This document shows, piece after piece, positions 44,201 through 50,612 of a stretch of DNA of 59,604 bases. Each line of letters opens with the position of its first letter. Within the stretch, counting starts at the first letter, position 1. The stretch lies in contig JBAUII010000089.1 of assembly GCA_049682815.1 (NCBI GenBank), forward strand, positions 1 through 59,604, in the 5' to 3' direction. Made by a program: the position numbers and the translations under genes. This stretch comes from DASWID01 sp049682815 (lineage in GTDB: Bacteria > Desulfobacterota_D > UBA1144 > Nemesobacterales > CSP1-2). The notes beneath the pieces were generated by a model. That model searched no databases and had not been told where the DNA came from. It was given only the letters and a program-made list of their open reading frames with translations.

Positions 44201-46601
44201 GCTATCGGCGCCATATATGCCCGTGTCTGCCGAAAACCTCGACGAACTGCCCGTAGATGTGGGAGCGGATGTTTCGGCGTTACCCTCAATTAATCCGCAG
44301 GATGTGATTGACGAAAGAATTGACGTCATTGCCCAGCGTTCAATTTTACGGTTAAACAAAGGTGAGCCTGCTGCTCGTCAGGATGCGGCGAGATTGCTTG
44401 CCGGGGTCAAGGCAGGTCAACTGGCGGGCATCTTTGGAGAGAATCTGCTTGCGGCCGCGAAGCTGGCAAAGAAGCTAGGCACGGTAAGGTGGGAGTTAGT
44501 TCCGAAGGGAGAAGATGCCGCCTTGATATTGGATCCGGGGGCGCCGACCGTGGCGCCGCCTACGATCATTTTCAGGGTCAAAGAGAAAAAACCGCCGGGA
44601 AAGAAGGTATGGCCCATGCCTCCTGAGCGGATGGATCCGGCATTGCAGAAGGCGAGTCGAACCTTCGAACTCTGGCAGCGCGGACAGTTGGTCCCTTGCG
44701 CCAGCAACCCATCAGCAACCCCGGTTCCGAACCTCGTACCCGCTTCCTTCTGCCACCTGACAGCCCGTGATCTCCTGGTCGTCGTCACGGAAGCACCTAT
44801 CGAGCCGAGTCTGCCGGGCTCTCCCGTATCGGGTGCTCGTGTACAGGTTGAGGGGCCCTCTCCATCCGTTGGGCTTACGGCCCAGTTCACCGACGAGACC
44901 GGGCTTGCCCGGTTCCTAAATCTTGCGGATGGGACTTACCGTGTGACCACCAGCAAGAAGGGCTTTGAAGAGGCTAGCACAGAAATCAGTCACCCTAGCA
45001 ATCAGGCGCAGGCCGCTTCGTTCGTCGGCCACTCGGCTTTGGGAGTGCCGCGCCCCGTCCACATGCGGCTAAAGAGGGCGTTGCACAGGTTTACGCCTGG
45101 GCGGTGGTTCCTCTCCTCGTTGGTCCGGCCCATCACACATAACAACCAGGTCAAGGTGTATGTCAAGAATGTGGGAGATGTGTGGGGGGATATGCGCCAG
45201 GCCATTGAGCGGGCCACCAACAGTGGGCGTCACTTCATCTACCTGACTGGATGGCAGTTGGGACTCGATACCGAAATGGGACCCCCAGGGAGCCCCACGC
45301 TCAGAAAGTTGCTGGAGGAGGCCAGTGATGATCGCAATATTCAAGTGCGAGGGCTGCTTTACCGACGCCAATTCCAGTCGGGTTGGAACAAAGACGTGGT
45401 GGAATTCATAAACGGAGTGAATGGCGGTCAGGCGTTCCTCGACGATCGATATCTTGTGGCCGGCTCGCATCACCAGAAGCTGCTCCTCGTCAACAACAGC
45501 GACGGGCTGGTCGGATTCTGCGGGAGCATGGATATTCACCCCTCTCGACGACACTGGCACGAGGTGCACTTCCGAGTGACGGGACCCGCCGCGCGTGACC
45601 TCCACGACACGTTTGCTGACCGATGGAAGGACTTGCCATCGGGACTTGTACAAAAACGCCCGTTGATGCTCTTGACTGGTTTGTTGGTCGGGCCGGGGGC
45701 AGGAACGGCGGATGTGCAGGTGGTAAGGACTTATGGTAATGGTTCCGCGCACCGCGGAATTGGCGTCAATCCAGTCACTACTAATCCAGAAGGGTACACG
45801 TTCGCCCCCCAAGGCGAGCACACGATCTACGACCTCATCGAGAACGCCATCGAGCAGGCCGAGGTCTACATCTACCTTGAGGACCAGTACCTCACCTGCT
45901 GCGAGGACATGAATCATGGGGTCGCGGTCAGCAAGCTCCTCGCAGCAAAGCTCAAGGCCGCCAGAGAAGGAAGCTCGCACCTCCAGAAACTCATCATCCT
46001 AGTCGCGCGTACATGCCAAGTTAACGGGGAGATAAGACAATGCTGGCAGCGGAGAAAGAAATTCCTCGACGCCCTCAAGGCGGAGGATGATCCAGCGAAC
46101 CCGCGCCTGGTGGTCGTCCAGTACAAAGCAAAGCACAATGTCTTCATTCACTCGAAGACATGGATATTCGACGACGAACTCGCAATCATCGGCTCCGCCA
46201 ACTGCAACCGGCGCGGCTATTCGCACGACAGCGAGCTAGGCGTGGGCATAGTCGACAGGATTCCCCCCGACCCCACTGGCGAGGTGGAATCGCTCCCGCG
46301 GAAAATCCGGATGGATCTATGGCACAAACATCTGAGCCCGGCGCTACAGGCCAGCATGACCAACGTTTCACTGATAGGAGTCGGTTTAGATCGACGCGCT
46401 CTCTTCGACCCCACGAAGGTATTCCACCTTTGGGAAAGTCTGGACCCTAAAGGGAAACTTGAGTACTACAATGACGCTACCTCTGAGGTCAATAAGTGTC
46501 CAGAAGGAGACATCCAGGGTACATGGTTTGGGAATTTCGTTGGGACGGTCCTTCCACGGGACATGCAGTGGGACAACATCATCGATCCGGACGGGTCGTG
46601 A
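38277..46601 (+). CDS. Giant multi-enzyme protein: subtilase, gp19-like, caspase-like, NlpC-like, amidase, PG-binding, phospholipase D
   Basis: 2774 residues, starting with GTG at 38277 behind GGAG. In order: S8 subtilase (about 100-560; D112, H188, S513 in GTSMASPHVTG); two T4 gp19/phage-tail-tube-like barrels (about 715-1003); a caspase-like fold (about 1057-1304; H1189 in YWGHARDD, C1242 in FVGCNTS); a degenerate NlpC/P60-like domain (about 1357-1538); a beta-sandwich (about 1560-1680); an Amidase_2 domain (about 1690-1835; H1699/H1700, H1801, GDPG); a peptidoglycan-binding domain (about 1864-1945); a domain shared with the 50609 gene (about 2005-2153); a carboxypeptidase-regulatory-like domain (about 2165-2265); and phospholipase D with two HKD motifs (H2399, H2625). 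Acidic linkers separate modules. No Sec signal is seen. It could be a secreted or contractile-system effector. Confidence 0.85.
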   Translation: MDPGLKELIEEGEGADEIEVILKLRHGDDVPPHVRIVTRFGDIATCRLRRDRILETWEQEECLSVKASRLVEPEPEFIESDAASESENYFNDSRRPQSLEATGRGVVVGIADWGLDFAHPNFRKDDGSTRLLALWDQGNTTAVIKPAPYRYGVAYSHDEINRALESPRPYETLGYHPAESDTLDYGAHGTHVCDIAVGNGRAGASPVGIAPEADIVFVNLATRGISGLANLGDSVRILEALDFIAKIAGHQPWVVNLSLGRCGGPHTGLTLVEQGIDALLLQAPGRAIVQSTGNYFDERIHAAGQLRPGQKRTLTWWTDKADFTPNELEVWYSGRDSLILEVRLPESDAVFHVPLGKQRSIQIEGREVGRIYHRAHDPSNGDNHVDIFLYPSAPAGLWRINLIGEDIVDGRFHCWVERDSACRGCQSRFDPNDAISSSTTGTICNGFRTIAVGAYNPHSPGLELGSFSSSGPTMDGRQKPDLIAPGVRILAARSASREQPVGAPMLTRKSGTSMASPHVTGTVACMFEASQRPLWIHETRNLLLGSTQSVAAPPETAVRIGSGYLDIEKAVEAAGRVAKDEIHLYKRDCLTSRMYPFSSGKTVSVAGEQTDAQAFIGRVIDEQPSYLEEKCGCQSRFSESALPSDSLTGIDGNGRSIISGETIQEADGEIIRESGIMKEAVISREYEGLEEEESDGELLEADGKRPITGMGRGYLAGKYGLELDGKWAGWLRSFEGGHAVADVIHEKLVGPGQAIKKHIGSVKYEDITVTFSTGMSKLLYDWIKDTLDRKYTRKNGAIIIADYEYKVKSRLEFKNALIKEIGFPSLDAASKEPGKLTIKFSPEYTSRSVPPGGPTIKVSATSKVQKEWLVANFHLTIGDLDCKKVSRIESIAVKLKVIESSLGEKEPQSYLEIPNLVVTLPESDAKTWFDWYEDFVIKGNSGEGREKNGILEYLSSNLKEVPFTLTFQRLGIFKLTSEKAESGEGIRRVKGEMYCEDMKFEYKAVQTVQEIVQEMSWESSRNSAISSDAAINGENKYMKEEGVEEYEEGFEEYEEALKKRNFVLISGGPGLFDDRDVEHDKSWANYVTPPLLLTDTEEKRKKFAQADEDVWWFVYKPAYESRWGDDLKVRRKSTKKIKDEGFVSYIDKIEKRAKKRGWNLRWLNSADDLWKELKTFRKGSISRLWYWGHARDDLWLSLGHSSASEAVAPESHEIVLVSSIDSKLRDRFQKGDPKRIHRFVGCNTSAFSRVWSKTFKVWSEGVEEKVDFAAIHETGGEPSLVGEAKIKFFSPKGIEAGPTEAWQVVEVAAVEDSSAEESDDELLEAEVAEIKVLWAEELDDELLEEDEVTTSEISSDNRDALGSKFIALAEGVVHGGKVAVELSRGGLLRKVLSEAGMTENISPLGHGSSFPSPAAIFEAFTPYSSPALRRHFEQFFEVIANPGEVLEATILPGDILLRRAFGEGRLAQAAFLVGETAPYQELKNRGWMPEGNIQGHYALSIENGAFPHCLHQRFARRITNESGCLSHDQMIIRVRPEGLVADELAILEDLGFGLLQEATPLLTVRVRNRIINHDAVPMCNIELVGTNVRGTTSAAGSVNLNLTGAPDGTYTLRIIPPNHSADPIGPAIASTSSPPDRIWRALDATVTVRGERLVGTNHSDVTLSGGRLTVKLQPVWMKAANSSARSSSAISHITLCVVHHTGGPRASSAINWFLNSKGPSAHYVIDSDGQIIKMVHESRQSWHAGRSHWGGRDSVNDFSIGIELVHRDGAYPAAQYTAVIELLRRIRNSHTSIPANGIVGHSDIATTETTPRRLGRKAGDPGLQFDWATLETGNLGIPIRSGTQPASIYGGFFAAVPNGRVRRGDNDAKKVYSGSKRPAISDSIISELQTDLTSIGYFSPVNGSFGVQTEWAVRMFQERFLGGSRTRATHPGQVDQRTAQTIKSVRPTVGSLGTSPGTEELVVHGAYSDESVEASLSAPYMPVSAENLDELPVDVGADVSALPSINPQDVIDERIDVIAQRSILRLNKGEPAARQDAARLLAGVKAGQLAGIFGENLLAAAKLAKKLGTVRWELVPKGEDAALILDPGAPTVAPPTIIFRVKEKKPPGKKVWPMPPERMDPALQKASRTFELWQRGQLVPCASNPSATPVPNLVPASFCHLTARDLLVVVTEAPIEPSLPGSPVSGARVQVEGPSPSVGLTAQFTDETGLARFLNLADGTYRVTTSKKGFEEASTEISHPSNQAQAASFVGHSALGVPRPVHMRLKRALHRFTPGRWFLSSLVRPITHNNQVKVYVKNVGDVWGDMRQAIERATNSGRHFIYLTGWQLGLDTEMGPPGSPTLRKLLEEASDDRNIQVRGLLYRRQFQSGWNKDVVEFINGVNGGQAFLDDRYLVAGSHHQKLLLVNNSDGLVGFCGSMDIHPSRRHWHEVHFRVTGPAARDLHDTFADRWKDLPSGLVQKRPLMLLTGLLVGPGAGTADVQVVRTYGNGSAHRGIGVNPVTTNPEGYTFAPQGEHTIYDLIENAIEQAEVYIYLEDQYLTCCEDMNHGVAVSKLLAAKLKAAREGSSHLQKLIILVARTCQVNGEIRQCWQRRKKFLDALKAEDDPANPRLVVVQYKAKHNVFIHSKTWIFDDELAIIGSANCNRRGYSHDSELGVGIVDRIPPDPTGEVESLPRKIRMDLWHKHLSPALQASMTNVSLIGVGLDRRALFDPTKVFHLWESLDPKGKLEYYNDATSEVNKCPEGDIQGTWFGNFVGTVLPRDMQWDNIIDPDGS
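44301..44745 (+). repeat. DNA cassette nearly identical to 51235-51685
   Basis: About 445 bases differ from the second copy by only scattered substitutions (for example GACGAAAGAATTGACGTC against GACGGAAGAATTGACGTC). The encoded domain begins VIDERIDVIAQRSILRLNKG and ends with PNLVPA. In both genes it precedes an unrelated C-terminal module, so it behaves as a recombining cassette. Confidence 0.85.
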
Positions 46602-46657
46602 TCCTGAGTGGCCGCGGGGCCTTGGAGAATAAATAGGCGAATTAGATAGGAAAGCTC

Positions 46658-47407
46658 ATGGGTTTACTGCAAGAACTGCCCAATCCTGAACAGCTAGGCT
46701 CAATTCTCGCGCTCGTCGTGAGTGATAAGGCCGCGGAATCAGGAGTAGCTGGCGTGTTGAACCTCCTCGACCTGCTTTACACGACAAATCTGTCGGTCTG
46801 TGTCGCAGTGAAATTGAATCGGAATTTCTCGCTCAATGTCTCAGGAGACGCCAGCGCGCTGATCGGTTGTGCGTTATCAAATTTTCAGCCAGCGGTGAAT
46901 GCCTTCCGGAAAGATCTAGCGGCACTGATCCAGCCGCTGAGCGCAAAACCGGGAACCATCAAAAACCTCTATGTGGCAAATCTCTCCAGGCAACCCCTCA
47001 GGGGCGTTGATTCGCGAAAAAAGATCGAGTCGCTGGTTCCTCCCAAGGTGCGAGTGTTGATTGCTGGAGTGGCCGATCGAATCATCCGACTGCTCAAAGT
47101 CGGGAAATTAGAAACAACGAGCACTCTTGGTGCGAGGAGTTTTCATTCACAGCGGTCAATTTCGAGATGTTCCGGGTTGACGAGTAGGATTCTACTGGTC
47201 TACGGTCGGAGGGTATCACACTGGACTCTATGGTCAGGTGGACACAATACTTACATCTTGAGAATCCCCAGTGCACACGTTTTGATTTGGAAGATTGAGG
47301 AGACAAATACAAATCCGGCCAGGATTATTGGCCTCACTCAAGAAGGGCAAGACGAGATACTGACTTTCACAGAAGACGAAGGTTCGGATAAGTGCCGTGA
47401 ATGTTGA
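46658..47407 (+). CDS. Small protein paired with the giant gene, probable C-terminal frameshift
   Basis: The frame runs 249 residues. The first 140 (MGLLQELPNPEQLGSILALV onward) are clearly homologous to the 52904 gene, including KLNRNFSLNVSGDASALIG and AFRKDLAALIQPL. The last 100 residues (cysteine-, serine- and arginine-rich) look unnatural, and the +1 frame reads FTAVNFEMFRVDE and then RWTQYLHLENPQ. A frameshift or decay in the C-terminal part is therefore likely. It starts 56 bases after the giant gene. It is a candidate chaperone/adaptor or immunity protein; function is not known. Confidence 0.6.
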   Translation: MGLLQELPNPEQLGSILALVVSDKAAESGVAGVLNLLDLLYTTNLSVCVAVKLNRNFSLNVSGDASALIGCALSNFQPAVNAFRKDLAALIQPLSAKPGTIKNLYVANLSRQPLRGVDSRKKIESLVPPKVRVLIAGVADRIIRLLKVGKLETTSTLGARSFHSQRSISRCSGLTSRILLVYGRRVSHWTLWSGGHNTYILRIPSAHVLIWKIEETNTNPARIIGLTQEGQDEILTFTEDEGSDKCREC

Positions 47408-47461
47408 TGCGTTTACGAGGAAAGAGATTTTTTCAGGTCGAATGCTGGTGAGGCATAGAGC

Positions 47462-50314
47462 ATGAGACATAGCCTAGAAGATGAAAACAGGTTTGGAGCT
47501 GAGCTCGTCGACGTGGCGGATGAAGCCATTTCTGCCGGAGAGGTTGTTCTTTCTGCGGGCGCTCTATTGCCAGAGGTACTATCCAGAGCCGGCATCGCAG
47601 ACAGCTTGAGCCCCCTTGGCACGGGAACTTTTCCCTCGCCGGCTGTAATTTTCGATGCCTTTGCCCATGGTGGAAGCCCTGCACTGCGTCGACACTTCGA
47701 ACAGTTTCTCGAGGTAGTGGCAGAACCTGGCTCTCCGCTCAACCGTGCCCTTCAACCTGGCGACCTGCTGTTCAGGCGAGGTGAAGGCAATTTGGGGCAT
47801 GTGGCTATGGTAGTCACAGGTGAGGTCTTCCGTTCGGAGGAATTGGATTCCATGGGCTTGCGGCCTGAAAGTTGGCGCCCGGGACTTTATGCGGAAGTTA
47901 TCGACGCTGGGCCATTTCCCCATCGCCATGAGGATAAGTTCGCACGGCGCTTGGGCGATGAAAACGGGCAGCTTAGACACGACAGCTTGATTCTTCGGAT
48001 TCGACACGATGCCCAAAATTCACTCCGACCCCTTTCCCCGTGGCCCGAGATAGGGATCGGGGCGGATGAGCGAGGCAGACTAGCCGAGGTTCCACCCCAA
48101 ACTGCTAGGAGTCTGCCGTTGCTATTGGCAGGCCCAATCGTTCGGCGTGCGACGCCCGAAGCCGTCTGGTTCTGGTTTGCCTGTAGCAAGGAGGTCAAGG
48201 GCAGCCAAGCTTGGATTACCTCCTGCTACCAAGGCGATCTGGCTCGACGTGTGGCTAAACCTTGTTACAACCAAATCCCACTTCGTTTGGGCGATTTTCG
48301 GGTCCAACGTCTAGGAGAGAACATCTGGATCGTTCTTGTCTCTGCCGTTCCGAATTCAGGAAAGTTTCCAACCGACACTATTCTCGGATACGACCTAAGT
48401 ATAATGACTGAGGAGAACGGCGCCCTCAAAACTACGTGGTTGAAGGATCTCGATCTCAAGATCACCTACGACCCGTTCCCCACGCCGACATTTGTTATCG
48501 GCGAATTGAATCGTCGACTTGCTCACGGCTCCTGCCGTCGCCCAGGAGCCTCAGGCCATGACGCCTCTCGCGTGTTCGACGAATGGATGGCCAAAAACGC
48601 CGCTGATGCCTTCAAGAGACCGGCTAGCCTCATACTGACTGGCGATCAAATTTATGCGGACGATGTCGCCGTTCCGCTTTTCCAGGCGGTACGTAGAATT
48701 GCTTTTGACGTATTCGGCTATGTCGAGAAAATCCCTAACCCGATCGGAGCGGGTCTTACCTCAGTTGACAACTACTCATGGAAAAATAAGGGTAGTCTTC
48801 CAGATTTCCCGTGGGGACTCAATAAAGCGGCAGGCTTGCCAGCTGTCAAGAAGATGATTCGCGAAGTCTGGTCAGGTCGAAAACAGTTAACTCATCGCCT
48901 TACGAGCCCTATCGGCTTTACGACAGAGGACGGTGAGGCACATTTACTTTCGTTTCCAGAGTATGCAGCCATGTATCTCGCGGTCTGGAACCCAGAAATC
49001 TGCAAGAGCTATGGCGTCGACGATGGCTCGGACGAAAACTTGAAAGCATTCGATAGTGCTGTGAAGGCGTTCCGTCGCATCATGGCCAATACCGCAACCT
49101 ACATGCTTTCCGACGATCATGAAATCACCGACGACTGGAACCTCGACCAACAATGGGAAGAGACTACCAAGAAGAATGCGATGGCACGCCGGATCATCGC
49201 GAACGGTTTAGCGGCCTATTGGGGATTCCAGGCGTGGGGCAATGACCCTGATATGTTTGATAAAAATTTTGTTCAGGTCTTGTCGTTATATTTAGAGCAG
49301 TTGAGGTCCAGCGAAGGTTATCCAAGAAACGTAGAGAGTCGCTCCCCTTATAACGCGCCGGCAAAATACGAAGAGTTACTCTTGAACAGACATTGGTCAT
49401 TCATGGCTGCTTCAAACCCGAGAGCATTATGCGTGGATACAAGAACTCGTCGGGAAACCCCGAAAGACAAAACCGCAATTTTAAGCGGCAAGCGCGTATG
49501 GCCCATCATGGAGAAATTACTGAGGAAGCACGGTTTTGGTAGAGGGGAAACGCTGCTCCTAGTGCTGCCCACGCCTTTTCTTCCACATCGAAGCATGATG
49601 TACATCCAAAAGAAAGAATACACATGGCCAGACGATCGCTATGAAGGGGACTACGAGCTTTACGGCAATAACTCCCGACAGCGCGCCGAACTCGTTCTTT
49701 GGCTGCAACACCATTTCGGGCCTTCATCTCTGGTCATTTTGTCGGGCGATGTCCATCATGGATCGGTCATTACCGGGCGTTACGGATATGGCCCCTCTCT
49801 CGACAAGATAAAGGCCGGAAAGGCTGATTGGGCAATGCGGGTCGTCCAAATCACGAGCAGTCCGATCAAAAACGTCAAAAAGGCTGCTTATGAAAAAAAG
49901 CGATGGTGGACGTTGTGGCAAACCGATGCCGGAAATGCCGGCGAATCGCTTATACCGCAATGGGAGACGCAGTACGCAAGCACGGCCGAAAAAACCTATA
50001 TCGCCATGCAAGCATTCACCCGCAAACTGGGCGGAGAGCTAGGCCGAAAAACGTACGTCTTCGAAAACCATTTCTGCGTAGTGGATATGCCTGCCCGTCC
50101 TGGCGGTTATGTCCACGTACTTTTTGCGGGCGTAAAAGACGCCAAATTGGCAACCGCTTCTGTCTCCGTCGATACGGACAACGATCCGTCCAAATTCCAA
50201 ATCGTGAAATTGATGGGCAACGAACTTCCCAAAGGAGTGCTGTTCCCGCAGTATGAAACAACCAACGACCAGGGCAATAAAGAGGTTAGAGTGTCGGAAG
50301 GAATTTTATGTTGA
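47462..50314 (+). CDS. NlpC/P60-like domain fused to a PhoD-like phosphatase
   Basis: 950 residues, with GAGG nine bases before the ATG. Residues 1-185 are the degenerate NlpC/P60-like domain shared with its neighbours (FPSPAVIFDAFAHGGSPALR; PGDLLFRRGEGNLGHVAMVV); there is no catalytic cysteine at the expected place. Residues about 200-930 match PhoD-type phosphatases: an N-terminal beta domain (PLLLAGPIVRRATPEAVWFW), then HGSCRRPG, the metal motif GDQIYAD (about 393), DDHEITDDWN (about 549) and SGDVHHG (about 760), with ITSSPIKN near the end. PhoD enzymes act on phosphodiesters, including teichoic acid or phospholipids. There is no signal peptide, whereas PhoD is usually Tat-exported. It is an effector-like member of the operon. 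Confidence 0.85.
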   Translation: MRHSLEDENRFGAELVDVADEAISAGEVVLSAGALLPEVLSRAGIADSLSPLGTGTFPSPAVIFDAFAHGGSPALRRHFEQFLEVVAEPGSPLNRALQPGDLLFRRGEGNLGHVAMVVTGEVFRSEELDSMGLRPESWRPGLYAEVIDAGPFPHRHEDKFARRLGDENGQLRHDSLILRIRHDAQNSLRPLSPWPEIGIGADERGRLAEVPPQTARSLPLLLAGPIVRRATPEAVWFWFACSKEVKGSQAWITSCYQGDLARRVAKPCYNQIPLRLGDFRVQRLGENIWIVLVSAVPNSGKFPTDTILGYDLSIMTEENGALKTTWLKDLDLKITYDPFPTPTFVIGELNRRLAHGSCRRPGASGHDASRVFDEWMAKNAADAFKRPASLILTGDQIYADDVAVPLFQAVRRIAFDVFGYVEKIPNPIGAGLTSVDNYSWKNKGSLPDFPWGLNKAAGLPAVKKMIREVWSGRKQLTHRLTSPIGFTTEDGEAHLLSFPEYAAMYLAVWNPEICKSYGVDDGSDENLKAFDSAVKAFRRIMANTATYMLSDDHEITDDWNLDQQWEETTKKNAMARRIIANGLAAYWGFQAWGNDPDMFDKNFVQVLSLYLEQLRSSEGYPRNVESRSPYNAPAKYEELLLNRHWSFMAASNPRALCVDTRTRRETPKDKTAILSGKRVWPIMEKLLRKHGFGRGETLLLVLPTPFLPHRSMMYIQKKEYTWPDDRYEGDYELYGNNSRQRAELVLWLQHHFGPSSLVILSGDVHHGSVITGRYGYGPSLDKIKAGKADWAMRVVQITSSPIKNVKKAAYEKKRWWTLWQTDAGNAGESLIPQWETQYASTAEKTYIAMQAFTRKLGGELGRKTYVFENHFCVVDMPARPGGYVHVLFAGVKDAKLATASVSVDTDNDPSKFQIVKLMGNELPKGVLFPQYETTNDQGNKEVRVSEGILC

Positions 50315-50417
50315 AGCAGAGAAGCGTGCGTTAGGATAGAAGCATGTCCGCTCGAAATCTGAAGAAGACAAGTTGTTCTCCGACAAGAACGATAAGCTAA
50401 GTTTCAGGGGGGATACG

Positions 50418-50612
50418 ATGGCTACAGTTTCTATCACATCAAACGAGGGGACCCTTGACTCAGCATCTGCTGTTTTGGAGGTGACTGCCACAAACCCGAA
50501 ATACAACCAACCGGCGTTGCGAGAAGATATTGCCCCTGCGACCCTTGGGCTCGAAGTCGAAGTAACGCTATTACTGTTTATCTTTTCGAAATGGCTAGAG
50601 GTTATGCTATGA
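50418..50612 (+). CDS. Small beta-rich protein, overlapping the next gene
   Basis: 64 residues from an ATG at 50418 with a G-rich (GGGGGG) sequence just before it. The sequence is strand-rich (MATVSITSNEGTLDSASAVL). The stop overlaps the next start by four bases (ATGA), which supports both. An upstream frame extension to 50373 has no clear start signal. The C-terminal LLLFIFSKWLEVML is hydrophobic. Function is unknown. Confidence 0.45.
   Translation: MATVSITSNEGTLDSASAVLEVTATNPKYNQPALREDIAPATLGLEVEVTLLLFIFSKWLEVML

Noticed and set aside
42000..46200. Long open frames on the minus strand under the giant gene (for example 45069-45980)
   Set aside because: They are antisense shadows of a GC-rich coding region with well-supported plus-strand domains.
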